Below are positions 23,333 through 32,146 of a stretch of DNA of 44,855 nucleotides, one piece after another. Source of the stretch: Gordonia sp. (in: high G+C Gram-positive bacteria). Lineage in GTDB: Bacteria; Actinomycetota; Actinomycetes; Mycobacteriales; Mycobacteriaceae. How positions within the stretch are numbered: the first letter of the stretch is position 1; every line of letters begins with the position of its first letter. The DNA lies in assembly GCF_020438995.1 (NCBI RefSeq), contig NZ_JAGQTN010000262.1, positions 1-44,855 on the forward strand. Direction: 5' to 3'. The position numbers and the translations under genes were made by a program. The notes under the pieces are model-generated. The model did not search any database. It saw only the letters and a program-made list of their open reading frames with translations, and was not told the origin of the DNA.

Positions 23333-26301
23333 CGGCTCACCCCGCCCGCAGGTGCCGTCCCGGTGTCGGCCGGGTTCACGCCCGGGCCGGTCTCCGTCGC
23401 GAATCGGGGTGCCGCGGGACTGTTCGGTTCGGCGACGTTCTCCACGTCCAGACGTGCGCCGAGGCTACGCAGTACGTCGAGGACCAGCCCCACGACGATC
23501 ATGTATATGCCGAGGTCGAAGAACAGGGCCGTCACGAGCTTGACGTCGCCGAGCAGCGGCAGTGTGACCTTGAACACCGCCGACGAGAGCGCGGGCGCAC
23601 CCAGCAGCAGCGATATCGTCGCGGTGGCCGCCGAGATGGCCAGCCCGGCACCGAGGATGCGTCCGGGTTCCAGCGGCAGTGCTTCACCGAGTTCGTAGCG
23701 GCCACCGGCCAGGTAGCGCAGCACCAGCCCCAGCCCCATCGTCAGGCCGGCGGCGAAACCACCGCCCGGCGAGTTGTGACCGGCCCAGAAGAAGTACACC
23801 GACAGCACCACGATGGTGGGGAAGATGAGCCGGGTGGTCGCCTCCAGCACCATCGACCGGTGTCGCGGGTCGCGCAGGTCGCTGCCGAGCAGCCAGGTGG
23901 TGCGGTCCGGGGGAACGTCGTCATCGTCCGGTGCCCCGGCCGGTCCGCTGCGGGCGGCCGTGCCGTCGCGAGTGGCGTCGGCGACCCGGGGTGCGGCACC
24001 GAAGCGGCGGTTGCGGAACACCAGCGACGCCACGCCCGTCGCGGCGACGATCAGCACCGAGATCTCGCCGAGGGTGTCCCAGGCGCGGATGTCCACCAGC
24101 AGCACGTTGACCGCGTTCGCGCCGTGGCCGAACTCGTAGGCGGCCGCGGGGAGGTCGATGTGCAGCGGCTGATCCGAGCGGGCGGCCGCCGCGAACAGGC
24201 CGATCACCACCAGGGCGGCGCCGAACGCCACACCGAGCAGGGCACGGGCCGTCTTGAAGCCGGTCGCGTGCCGCGGTTCGGGTTCGGCGGGAAGTTTGCG
24301 CAGCACCAGCACGAAGATCACCAGGGTCAGCGTCTCGACGAGGAACTGGGTCAGTGCCAGGTCGGGGGCGCCGTAGAGGGCGAACAGGGTGCCGCAGCCG
24401 TAACCGGTGACACCGACTACGAGCGTCGCTGCCAGCCGGTTGCGCAGCACGGTCGCGGCGAGCGCGGCGGCCACCATGATGCCGCCGACGACCACCTGTG
24501 AGGCGGCGTCGAAGCCCGCGATCTCGAGTGAGGTGCGCGCACCGGTGAACAGCACCACCAGCGGCAGGATGATCATCGTCGACAGGATCACGCCCTGGGT
24601 GATGGGCAGCGAACCGCGCTGGGTGTTCCGGGTCAGCAGCAGCGACAGGGTGTCGGCGCCGCGCAGCGTCGCATCGTACATGCGGTCGGCGTTGAGCAGC
24701 GGCCGGAACCCGAACACCCGCTCGCGCAGGCGTCGGACCAGCAGGAACAGTGCGGCGCCGGCCACGATCACGATGATCGAGAACACCACCGGAAGCCCGA
24801 ATCCGTGCCACATCGCCAGGTGTTCGAGTTCGTGACCGTATGACGGCAGGGTCTGCGCGTGCGGTTCGAGCAGTGAGCCGATCGGTCCGGCGGCGAATCC
24901 GGCGGCGACACCGGCGACCGCGAGGACCGTCGGGGCCAGATAGAACAGCGGACCGGGCGGATGCATCTTGACGACGGCGGCGCTCGGCTCGGTGCGTACC
25001 TTGCGGCCGAACGCGCCCCACAGGAACCGGGTGGTGTAGGCGAAGGTGATCACCGAGCCGATCAGTATCACGATGTCGACGGTGTGGGTCTGCCAGGTCG
25101 CGAGGGCACCCGAACCCCACACGGCCGCGAACGCGGTCTCCTTGCCGACGAAACCCATCGTGAACGGCAGCCCGGCCATGCTCGCTCCGGCGACGGCCGA
25201 GATACCCATCAGGACGGGCAGCCGCTCACCGAGGCGCGCCAGCTTGCGCACGTCGCGGGTGCCGGTGGAGTGGTCGATGATGCCGACGACCATGAACAGC
25301 GCCGCCTTGAACATGGCGTGCGCGACGATCATCGCCAGCCCGGCCATCATCACGTTGGCGTCGCCGAAACCGACCAGCACCGTCAGGAAACCGAGCTGGC
25401 TGACCGTGCCGAACGCCAGGATCAGTTTGAGATCGAGTTCGCGCAGCGACCGCCAGCCGCCGACGACCATCGTGAGCAGACCCAGGGAGATGACGGCGAT
25501 CTGCCAGCCGGTGAACGACCCGAATCCGGGTGCCAGCCGCGCCACCAGATACACGCCGGCCTTCACCATCGCCGCGGCATGCAGGTAGGCGCTGACCGGG
25601 GTGGGTGCGGCCATCGCACCGGGCAGCCAGAAGTGGAACGGCACGATCGCCGACTTGCTGAGCGCGCCCACCAGCACCAGGACCACCGCGACCTGCAGGT
25701 ACCCGCTGGATGCGGGCGGGTCGGCGAGTAGATCCGACAGCAGATAACTGCCGGTCCGTTCGCCGAGCATGATGATGCCGACGAGCATCGCCAGACCGCC
25801 CAGAGTGGTCACCAGCAGCGCCTGCGTGGCGGCGCGCCGGGAGGTGGCGCGCACGGCGTAGAAGCCGACCAGCATGAACGACAAGATGGTGGTCAGTTCC
25901 CAGAACACGTACAGGACCAGCATGTTGTCGCTGACGACGAGACCGAACATCGCGGCGGCGAAGGCGACCATCTCGCCGCCGAAGACGGCCACCCGCGGGC
26001 GCACCGAGTCGAAGTAGTGCGCGCAGTAGCAGAGCACAAGTGACCCGACACCGAGGATGAGCACCGACATCACCGCGGCGAGCGTGTCGAAGCGCAGCAC
26101 GATGTTCATGTCGAGGGAATCGACCCACCTGATCGTCTCCACCCGGGGCGGATCGTGTGCCCGCGGCCAGTTGACGATGACCCAGATGAGCGCACAGGCT
26201 GGTGCGAGCGCGAGCAGGTAGAAGCCCCGGGTGCCCATCCGATGGATCACCGGCGGCGCGAGCAGGGCGCACAGGCCGAGCGCGACCAACACAGCAATCA
26301 A
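23329..26301 (-). CDS. mnhA: Na+/H+ antiporter subunit MrpA fused to MrpB
   Basis: Large first subunit of the Mrp antiporter (about 990 residues). The N-terminal two thirds are NuoL-like (FWELTTILSFMLVGF with the conserved Glu; SKSAIVPFHFWLPGAM with the conserved Lys), followed by the MrpA C-terminal region. From about residue 815, MVLEATTRLIFPTIVVLSVY and NSPGGGFAAGLTMG are the MrpB domain, so subunit B is fused, as known in actinobacteria. Mrp complexes exchange Na+ for H+ and handle alkaline and salt stress. The start TTG at 26301 is inferred from protein alignment logic (hydrophobic helix begins there) and GGG seven bases upstream; GTG 26292 is an alternative. Confidence 0.9.
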   Translation of the reverse strand: MIAVLVALGLCALLAPPVIHRMGTRGFYLLALAPACALIWVIVNWPRAHDPPRVETIRWVDSLDMNIVLRFDTLAAVMSVLILGVGSLVLCYCAHYFDSVRPRVAVFGGEMVAFAAAMFGLVVSDNMLVLYVFWELTTILSFMLVGFYAVRATSRRAATQALLVTTLGGLAMLVGIIMLGERTGSYLLSDLLADPPASSGYLQVAVVLVLVGALSKSAIVPFHFWLPGAMAAPTPVSAYLHAAAMVKAGVYLVARLAPGFGSFTGWQIAVISLGLLTMVVGGWRSLRELDLKLILAFGTVSQLGFLTVLVGFGDANVMMAGLAMIVAHAMFKAALFMVVGIIDHSTGTRDVRKLARLGERLPVLMGISAVAGASMAGLPFTMGFVGKETAFAAVWGSGALATWQTHTVDIVILIGSVITFAYTTRFLWGAFGRKVRTEPSAAVVKMHPPGPLFYLAPTVLAVAGVAAGFAAGPIGSLLEPHAQTLPSYGHELEHLAMWHGFGLPVVFSIIVIVAGAALFLLVRRLRERVFGFRPLLNADRMYDATLRGADTLSLLLTRNTQRGSLPITQGVILSTMIILPLVVLFTGARTSLEIAGFDAASQVVVGGIMVAAALAATVLRNRLAATLVVGVTGYGCGTLFALYGAPDLALTQFLVETLTLVIFVLVLRKLPAEPEPRHATGFKTARALLGVAFGAALVVIGLFAAAARSDQPLHIDLPAAAYEFGHGANAVNVLLVDIRAWDTLGEISVLIVAATGVASLVFRNRRFGAAPRVADATRDGTAARSGPAGAPDDDDVPPDRTTWLLGSDLRDPRHRSMVLEATTRLIFPTIVVLSVYFFWAGHNSPGGGFAAGLTMGLGLVLRYLAGGRYELGEALPLEPGRILGAGLAISAATATISLLLGAPALSSAVFKVTLPLLGDVKLVTALFFDLGIYMIVVGLVLDVLRSLGARLDVENVAEPNSPAAPRFATETGPGVNPADTGTAPAGGVSR

Positions 26302-26313
26302 ATGGGCACCCTG

Positions 26314-26377
26314 TCTGTTCTCGTTCGTCCGTCTGTTCTCGAAGTTCCGTGTGTTCCCGGGGGCAGGTCTGTTCCGA
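26314..26377. repeat. Degenerate 18-bp tandem repeat upstream of the mrp operon
   Basis: TCTGTTCTCG at 26314 and 26332, TGTGTTCCCG at 26350 and TCTGTTCCGA at 26368 keep an exact 18-bp period with variable 8-bp linkers. It lies just upstream of the mnhA start in the divergent region with the lipoprotein gene, so it could be a row of regulator sites or an eroded minisatellite. Confidence 0.7.
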
Positions 26378-26499
26378 AGTGCGGGCCGAGCCGATCGGCA
26401 CGATGAACCGCCAGGTCTGCGGTCGGCGGTGTCAGGAAGTGGACGCGCCGGATGGACATCGTGCGGGACCGGGCCGTTGTGGGACCGTTGTGCGTATCT

Positions 26500-26505
26500 T
26501 ACCGT
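26500..26505 (+). promoter_or_regulatory. -10 box for leaderless lipoprotein gene
   Basis: TACCGT followed by seven bases and the ATG at 26513, with no ribosome binding site. Confidence 0.5.
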
Positions 26506-26512
26506 TGCATCC

Positions 26513-26941
26513 ATGAACCGCTGTGGCAGGTCGCTCGTGCTCATCTTGTCGTTCCTGATCGTCGGCGGTCTGTTCGCGGGATGTTCATCGGACTCCGACG
26601 ACGGTCCGGGCGGGGCGTCGTTGCCCGCGAACTTCCCGCGGAAGGAGGTTCCGCTGCTGACCGACGGAACCGTTCTCAGCGTTTCCGGCGACGAGGACGA
26701 CGGGTGGAGCGTCACCATGCAGGGGCTCGGAGCCGAGGGCAACGCGCTCGACGCCGCGGTGAAGAAGCTGACCACCGCCGGATACACGGTGTCCCAGCGA
26801 ACCACCGACGCCGGCCGCCGGGTGGTGCTGCTCACGAAGAAGTCCGGCGACGACGCGTACTGGGTGCAGGTCGGCACCATCGCAGGCGCCGCGGGCGGAC
26901 CCAACGCGCTGTTCTACCAGGTGACGAGAGTCAAGCCCTGA
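26513..26941 (+). CDS. Small secreted lipoprotein
   Basis: 142 residues with a signal peptide (MNRCGRSLVLILSFLIVGGL) and a lipobox ending FAGC, so Cys24 is the probable lipid-modified residue. The mature part is about 118 residues with a Ser/Asp/Gly-rich linker followed by a compact domain (VPLLTDGTVLSVSGDEDDGW, LDAAVKKLTTAGYTVSQRTT, VVLLTKKSGDDAYWVQVGTI), an alternating strand/helix pattern. Similar small lipoproteins are common in Mycobacteriales; no specific function recognised. The start is set by the signal peptide and the -10 box. Confidence 0.8.
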   Translation: MNRCGRSLVLILSFLIVGGLFAGCSSDSDDGPGGASLPANFPRKEVPLLTDGTVLSVSGDEDDGWSVTMQGLGAEGNALDAAVKKLTTAGYTVSQRTTDAGRRVVLLTKKSGDDAYWVQVGTIAGAAGGPNALFYQVTRVKP

Positions 26942-27063
26942 GTTTCGCGGGGGATCCGGCACACAGCTGATTCGCAACGTCCCGGCAGCCGGGCCGCAGG
27001 GACGGTCGCCACTGTGGAGCTCACAGCACGGGCGAGCGCCCATGTGAGCGAAAGGGAAGATCG

Positions 27064-27684
27064 ATGTCGTTTACCCACGAGCCGGCCACACATCCGCAGC
27101 AGCGGCCCGCCGCAGGCCGCACCGCAACCTCGGGCCACACCGATGAACTGCCGGTGGTCGACGGACCGCAGCCGCAGGCGGGGCAGTATCCGCAGGCCCC
27201 GGTCGTCGGGCAGCCCGTAACCGGCAAGTCCGAGGGGAAGGTGCTGACGACCCGCAACACCCTGATCGCCGGCGGGATCGGGGTGGCCGCGGCGTTCGCG
27301 CTCCTCGGTTTCGGCGCCGGATACGTCGCCGGTGACGGTGGGTCGTCGGGCGGTGGTCCGGGAATGTCGCAGAACGGTGGTGGGCCGGGCGGGAATATGC
27401 AGGGCGGAAACATGCAGGGCGGCAATATGCAGGGCGGCGGTCAGACCGGTTCGCAGAACGGCATGCAGGGTGGGATGAACGGTATGCCCGGCCAGAACGG
27501 GATGGGTGGCGGTCCCGGTGGAATGCAGGGTGGCATTCCCGGCCAGAATCAGACGGGCCAGAACCAGACGGGCCAAAGTCAGACCGGCCAGAATCAGACC
27601 GGCCAGAATCAGACCGGCCAGAATCAGACCGGCCAGAACCAGACGGGCCAGACCGGGCAGGACGCTACCGGTTCGGGCGCCTAG
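27064..27684 (+). CDS. Single-pass membrane protein with Gln/Asn/Gly repeats
   Basis: 206 residues, ribosome binding site AAGGGAAG before the ATG. Residues 1-60 are cytoplasmic, Pro/Gln-rich; a transmembrane helix lies at about 67-89 (LIAGGIGVAAAFALLGFGAGYV); the rest is outside and consists of low-complexity repeats: GGNMQ (about 112-126), G/M/N/Q-rich sequence, and NQTGQ repeated about eight times (about 160-197). No catalytic domain is present. I do not recognise a family. The composition is prion-like or adhesin-like, and the repeat number is likely variable between strains. Confidence 0.75.
   Translation: MSFTHEPATHPQQRPAAGRTATSGHTDELPVVDGPQPQAGQYPQAPVVGQPVTGKSEGKVLTTRNTLIAGGIGVAAAFALLGFGAGYVAGDGGSSGGGPGMSQNGGGPGGNMQGGNMQGGNMQGGGQTGSQNGMQGGMNGMPGQNGMGGGPGGMQGGIPGQNQTGQNQTGQSQTGQNQTGQNQTGQNQTGQNQTGQTGQDATGSGA
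27392..27437. repeat. 15-bp coding repeat (GGNMQ)
   Basis: GGCGG(A/C)AA(C/T)ATGCAG-type units repeated three times in frame within the membrane protein gene. Confidence 0.85.
27541..27657. repeat. 15-bp coding repeat (NQTGQ), about 8 copies
   Basis: GGCCAGAATCAGACC-type units in frame, alternating AAT/AAC and ACC/ACG, with one AGT variant (SQTGQ). Nearly perfect copies suggest recent expansion. Confidence 0.95.
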
Positions 27685-27712
27685 TCCCGCTCCGACCAGC
27701 CCGGGCGGTGTT

Positions 27713-30058
27713 CTAATCCAGGCGGCGCTCGGCGTAGGCCCGCAGGCTCTCCACCTGCGCCGCGTCGAGCGACGGCCGGACCCGCTGCCGGGCGGCCGCG
27801 ATGTCGTCGGCGGTCACCGTCGCGGCGTCGATGTCGCGGCGCATCGCCGACAGCGCGGCCTCGCGCAGCAGGGCCGAACAGTCGGCCGCCGAATAGCCGT
27901 CGAGGTCGGCGGCCAGGTCATCGAGGGCGATGTCACCGGCCAGCGGGACGTTCTTGCCCGAGGCGCGGAGGATCTCGCCGCGCGCTGCGGCGTCGGGCGG
28001 TGGCACGAACACCAGCCGTTCCAGGCGACCCGGCCGCAGCAGCGCCGGGTCGATGAGGTCGGGCCGGTTGGTGGCGCCGAGCACCACCACGTCACTGAGT
28101 GGTTCGACACCGTCGAGTTCGGTGAGCAGCGAAGCCACCACGCGATCGGTGACGCCGGAATCGGTGGACTGTCCGCGGCGCGGGGCGAGGGCGTCGACTT
28201 CGTCGAGGAAGATCAGCGACGGCGCCGACTCACGGGCCCGGGCGAACAGGTCGCGCACCGCCTTCTCCGACGCGCCCACCCATTTGTCCATCAGCTCGGC
28301 GCCCTTGACGGTGTGCACCGACAACCGGCCCGATGCGGCCAGGGCCCGCACTACGAACGTCTTGCCGCAGCCGGGCGGTCCGAACAGCAGCACCCCGCGC
28401 GGCGGTTCGACGCCCAGGCGGGTGAACGTGTCGGGATGCTGCAGCGGCCACAGGACGGTCTCGGTGAGCGCCTGCTTGGTCTCCACCATGTCGCCGACGT
28501 CGTCGAGGGTGATCGAACCGAGCGCGACGTCGGGCGAGTCACCCCGCGACACCGGCCGGATCACTTCCAGCGCCCCCTGCAGATCGGCCAGCCGCAGCAT
28601 CGGAGCGTCGCCGGTGCTGTCGTCTCCGTTGCGCGATGCCGTCACCCGGGCCGCGGCACGGATCGCGGCCTCCCGGGCCAGCGCGGCCAGGTCGGCGGCC
28701 ACGAAACCGGGGGTGCGGGCGGCGATAGTGCTCAGGTCCAGGCCCGGTTCGGTAGGTACCCCCGACAGGATCGCCGACAGCAGCCGGGCGCGCAGCGCGG
28801 CGTCGGGCAGGCCGATGATCAGTTCGCGGTCGCACAACTCGGGGTCGCGCAGGCGGCCGTCGACGGCGGCGGAGCCGGAGGTGGTGCACACCAGCACCAC
28901 CGAACCGTCGCCGATCGCGGTCCGCAGCTCGTCGAGGATCAGCGTCGACACGGGTTCGGCCGCAGCGGGCAGCAACGCCTCCACGTCGGCGATGAGGAGC
29001 ACTCCCGACCCGTGGCCGCGGCGTAGCGCGGCGATCGCCGACGACACCGCCGACAGCCGCGACGACGCCTCCAGCGCACCCACCGACGGACCGTCGACCA
29101 CGGCCAGCACCCGGCCCGCGCACACCGACCGCACCATGGTGGCCTTGCCGACGCCGGGCGGGCCGGACACGATCACCCCGAGGCGGGGGGTGGCGCCGAG
29201 GGCCCGCAGCACCTGCGGTTCGTCGAGGGTGATGGCGACCCACTCGGTGAGGCGGGCGACCTGGGTGTCGACGCCGACCAACTGCGACACCGGCCGCGGG
29301 TGTCCGGCCGCGGGCTCTGCTGTGTCGGTGTCGGCTTGGCCGCCCGGTTCGGGTCGTGGTTCGACGAGATGCCAGCCGCGGGTCACCCCGGACGTCGGCA
29401 TCGCGGTACCCGCGACCGGCGATGCGACTGCCGAGCGCAGCGGTCCCGTTGCGTCCGGCGCGGGTTGGGCCGCGGTTCCTGATCCGTGATTGTCGGCCAC
29501 GTCGTCGCCGGCCCACAGCACCGCGGTGTTGGTCTGCACGCTCACCGGCCCGGCCGGGTCGACGGCACTCACCGTCAGCAACTCGTTGGTCCAGGTGATA
29601 CCCACCGACCGGGCCAGCGCCCGCACTGCGGTGCTCGCCGTCAGGTCCGGTCCGAGGTCGCGCGGCAGCAACGACACCGCGTCACCCACCGACAGCACCT
29701 TGCCCAGCAGCGCCCGTCGCAGTGTCGCTTGATCGACCGACCGGCTCGCCAGCACCGATCCGGACACTACGACCTGCGCCGCCCCGTGCACGGTGACCGG
29801 CTGCAACACCACCGCCGAGTCCTCCCGGATCCCGGCGTTGGAGAAGGTGATGTCGTCGAGCAGGACGGTGCCGGTCGCGATGTCGGGGGCCCCGGCCACC
29901 ACCGCGGCGGTGCGCCGGGCCCCGACGATCGACACCGCGTCCCATTCCCGCAGCGACAACGCGGCCAGTACCTCCGGATGCACGCGGACGATGCCGCGGC
30001 GGGCGTCGGCGGCCGACGGGTTGACGCGCGCGGTCAGGGTCAGTTGCGGAACGCTCAT
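27713..30058 (-). CDS. Cdc48/VCP-like AAA ATPase with two AAA modules
   Basis: 781 residues. The N-terminal ~180 residues resemble the Cdc48 N domain (RGIVRVHPEVLAALSL, WDAVSIVG). Module 1 has Walker A GPPGVGKA (299-306) but an altered Walker B (VLLIADVE, about 353-360, in place of hhhhDE). Module 2 is canonical: GPPGCGKT (560-567), LIFLDEVDALAPRRG (615-629), ATNRPDLIDPALLRPGRLE. This is the relative of M. tuberculosis Rv0435c, which also precedes pssA-psd-moeA2. Module 1 probably binds nucleotide with little hydrolysis; module 2 would power unfolding or remodelling. Substrates are unknown. 67 bases separate it from pssA. Confidence 0.92.
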   Translation of the reverse strand: MSVPQLTLTARVNPSAADARRGIVRVHPEVLAALSLREWDAVSIVGARRTAAVVAGAPDIATGTVLLDDITFSNAGIREDSAVVLQPVTVHGAAQVVVSGSVLASRSVDQATLRRALLGKVLSVGDAVSLLPRDLGPDLTASTAVRALARSVGITWTNELLTVSAVDPAGPVSVQTNTAVLWAGDDVADNHGSGTAAQPAPDATGPLRSAVASPVAGTAMPTSGVTRGWHLVEPRPEPGGQADTDTAEPAAGHPRPVSQLVGVDTQVARLTEWVAITLDEPQVLRALGATPRLGVIVSGPPGVGKATMVRSVCAGRVLAVVDGPSVGALEASSRLSAVSSAIAALRRGHGSGVLLIADVEALLPAAAEPVSTLILDELRTAIGDGSVVLVCTTSGSAAVDGRLRDPELCDRELIIGLPDAALRARLLSAILSGVPTEPGLDLSTIAARTPGFVAADLAALAREAAIRAAARVTASRNGDDSTGDAPMLRLADLQGALEVIRPVSRGDSPDVALGSITLDDVGDMVETKQALTETVLWPLQHPDTFTRLGVEPPRGVLLFGPPGCGKTFVVRALAASGRLSVHTVKGAELMDKWVGASEKAVRDLFARARESAPSLIFLDEVDALAPRRGQSTDSGVTDRVVASLLTELDGVEPLSDVVVLGATNRPDLIDPALLRPGRLERLVFVPPPDAAARGEILRASGKNVPLAGDIALDDLAADLDGYSAADCSALLREAALSAMRRDIDAATVTADDIAAARQRVRPSLDAAQVESLRAYAERRLD

Positions 30059-30082
30059 TGCGGGCGGCTCTTTCGTCTCCTC

Positions 30083-30118
30083 GTAGGAGCTCTATCGGGA
30101 GTAGGAGCTCTATCGGGA
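30083..30118. repeat. 18-bp tandem duplication between pssA and AAA gene
   Basis: GTAGGAGCTCTATCGGGA is present twice in direct succession (30083-30100 and 30101-30118) in the short gap between the pssA stop and the AAA start. Confidence 0.95.
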
Positions 30119-30125
30119 GGTGGTT

Positions 30126-31256
30126 CTAGTGGGAATCGGTCGGGTCGTTCGGGGACGTGTGCCCGGGCCGGCGCAGCCCGAGCCGGGCATGCGAGCGGGA
30201 CACCGACGGCCGCCTCCGGCGCCGGCCACCGCTCACGGCGCGGTCGGCGCGGCGTTCGGCACGCCGCTCGGACGGGCGGGCATCCCACTGTTCGGGCCGG
30301 GCGGCCACCCAGCGCTGATTGCGCCACGCGAACGGGATGTGCGCCAGGTAGGCGACGATGAGGACCAGCATCAGCACGTACGGGTAGGTCAACAGCAGCG
30401 CCGCGGTCACCGCGACCCCGACCAGCAGCAGCGCCAGCGCACTCGGCGGCACCTTGGTGGCCTTGGTCGACGCGGTGGGCACCCGGCTCACGGCCAGCGC
30501 CGCCACCACCACCATCCAGATGCCCACCGCGGTACCCGACGTCCACCAGCCGCTGCCGAACTGTTCGTGCAGGCCCACCGGCAGCAGTACCAGGATGGCC
30601 GCGGCGGGTGCGGGCACCCCGACGAAGAACTCCTTGGTGTAGGCGGGCGCGTCCTCGTCGTCGAGCAGGGTGTTGAACCGGGCCAGCCGAAGCACGATCG
30701 CGCACACGTACACGAGCACGAATATCCACGCGACGTCGGTGCTGCCGAGATCGCCCGTCAGTGCCAGGTAGACGATGCCGCCGGGAACCACTCCGAAGTT
30801 GATGACGTCGGCCAGTGAGTCGATCTCGGCACCCATCCGGGTGGCCGCGTTCATCATGCGTGCGACCCGGCCGTCGAGGGCGTCGAGGACGGCCGCCGCG
30901 ACCACCAGCGCGAGCGCGAGGTCGATGTGGCCGTTCAGTGTGGACCGCAGTGCGGTCAGGCCTGCGCAGATCGCGAGGATGGTGACCGCCGACGGCACGA
31001 AGATCCGGCCGGCCGCAGCCTGCCTGCGCAGCCTGCCCGCCTCGTGTTCGGTGTGACGCGAGTAGGTGTCGAGGCGCTGTGATGCCAGATCCGAGGCGTC
31101 GGCGCCGCGTGTGTGCCCGGGGTCGCGCGGATGGCCGGGGTCGGCCGTGGGGGGTGCGTGCCCGCGCCGCGAACGTCGCAGCAGGCCACGTGAGTTGCGC
31201 TTGGCCGACGCGGCCGGTGTGGTGCGCCGGCCGGGCCGCTGTGGGGTGTCGTTCAT
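30126..31256 (-). CDS. pssA: CDP-diacylglycerol-serine O-phosphatidyltransferase PssA
   Basis: Membrane enzyme that makes phosphatidylserine from CDP-diacylglycerol and serine. The CDP-alcohol phosphotransferase motif is complete: Asp125, Asp128-Gly129, Ala132-Arg133, Gly142, Asp146 and Asp150 within LDALDGRVARMMNAATRMG... About 6-8 helices. 376 residues, longer than usual because of a basic, disordered N-terminal ~75 residues and an Arg-rich C-terminal ~70 residues. The ATG at 31256 overlaps the psd stop (ATGA). The product feeds directly into Psd. Confidence 0.92.
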   Translation of the reverse strand: MNDTPQRPGRRTTPAASAKRNSRGLLRRSRRGHAPPTADPGHPRDPGHTRGADASDLASQRLDTYSRHTEHEAGRLRRQAAAGRIFVPSAVTILAICAGLTALRSTLNGHIDLALALVVAAAVLDALDGRVARMMNAATRMGAEIDSLADVINFGVVPGGIVYLALTGDLGSTDVAWIFVLVYVCAIVLRLARFNTLLDDEDAPAYTKEFFVGVPAPAAAILVLLPVGLHEQFGSGWWTSGTAVGIWMVVVAALAVSRVPTASTKATKVPPSALALLLVGVAVTAALLLTYPYVLMLVLIVAYLAHIPFAWRNQRWVAARPEQWDARPSERRAERRADRAVSGGRRRRRPSVSRSHARLGLRRPGHTSPNDPTDSH

Positions 31257-31963
31257 GGCAGTGTCGCCAACACGGTTTCGGCGCCCACTGTGCGCTGGCC
31301 GACGCGTACCGCGGGCACGGTCCCGGCCGGGAAATAGACGTCGACGCGGGAGCCGAACCGGATCAGTCCGTAGGTGTCGCCGACCCGCAGCGTGTCGCCG
31401 GGTTTCGGTTCGCACACGATGCGCCGGGCGATGAGTCCGGCGATCTGGACGACCGCGAGTTCGGCACCCGTGGTGGTCCGTAACCCGAGGACGGTGCGTT
31501 CATTGTCGGAGCTGGCCTCGGGCAGATCGGCCGACAGGAATTTACCGGGCGTGTGCGTCACGGAGGTGACCGTGCCGGCGATGGGCACGTGCTGCACGTG
31601 GACGTCGAACACCGACAGGAACGTCGACACCCGCGGCAGCGGCTGAGCACCGAGACCGGCTTCGGGCGGCGGCACGGCCTCGTCGACCAGGGCGACGGTG
31701 CCGTCGGCGGCGGCCACAACGATCGCCGGGTCGGTGGGAGGCACCCGTTTGGGATGCCGGAAGAACGCGGCGCACGCCCCGGCGGTCAGCATGGCGGGCC
31801 GCGCGACCCACGGATGCCTGCGCCCGATCAGGGCCACGGCTGCGGGCACTGCCACGAACGGGACGCCCGCGGGGTGGATCGGTGGGATGGTCTCGCGGGC
31901 CAACTGCACCAGGTGTTCGGCTGCTGTGGGGGACGTGCCGTCGGGGCGTGGGCGCCTGGCCAC
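31253..31963 (-). CDS. psd: Phosphatidylserine decarboxylase Psd
   Basis: Pyruvoyl-dependent enzyme converting phosphatidylserine to phosphatidylethanolamine. 236 residues, short (class II-like archaeal/actinobacterial) form. The self-cleavage site is Gly204-Ser205 in IRFGSRVDVYFP; Ser205 becomes the pyruvoyl group. STFLSVFDVHVQHVPIAGTV is the catalytic His region. GTG 31963 is chosen over GTG 31969 because the ribosome binding site AGGAGG (31974-31969) would overlap the earlier codon and is five bases from the later one. Coupled to pssA by a 4-base overlap. Confidence 0.93.
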   Translation of the reverse strand: MARRPRPDGTSPTAAEHLVQLARETIPPIHPAGVPFVAVPAAVALIGRRHPWVARPAMLTAGACAAFFRHPKRVPPTDPAIVVAAADGTVALVDEAVPPPEAGLGAQPLPRVSTFLSVFDVHVQHVPIAGTVTSVTHTPGKFLSADLPEASSDNERTVLGLRTTTGAELAVVQIAGLIARRIVCEPKPGDTLRVGDTYGLIRFGSRVDVYFPAGTVPAVRVGQRTVGAETVLATLP

Positions 31964-32075
31964 ATCCACCTCCTGAGATCGTGGGATCGGATGTCGTGCG
32001 ATTCGTGAACAGCTTAGGACACGCCCCTGGTCGGCCGACCCACTCGGACTCGGCGCACCCGGTCTCGGTGGCCGT

Positions 32076-32146
32076 CAGTCTGGTGTCTTGGTGGACCTCA
32101 GTCTGTGTCTTGGTGACCTCAGTCTGTGTCTTGGTGGACCTCAGTC
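32076..32146. repeat. Imperfect ~22-bp tandem repeat, 3.2 copies
   Basis: CAGTCTGTGTCTTGGTG(G)ACCT-type units begin at 32076, 32099, 32120 and 32142 (spacing 23, 21, 22). The moeA stop codon (32141-32143) sits at the edge of the last copy; the rest lies between moeA and psd. Confidence 0.85.

Noticed and set aside
26960-27028. Further PhoP boxes (ACACAGC at 26961, TCACAGC at 27021)
   Set aside because: Single half sites without a good partner at 11-bp phase.
27014-27030. CRP/GlxR-like site (TGTG-GAGCT-CACA) before the repeat-rich membrane protein
   Set aside because: The spacing between half sites is five bases or fewer instead of eight-like N6 within TGTGA-N6-TCACA, so it does not match the consensus.
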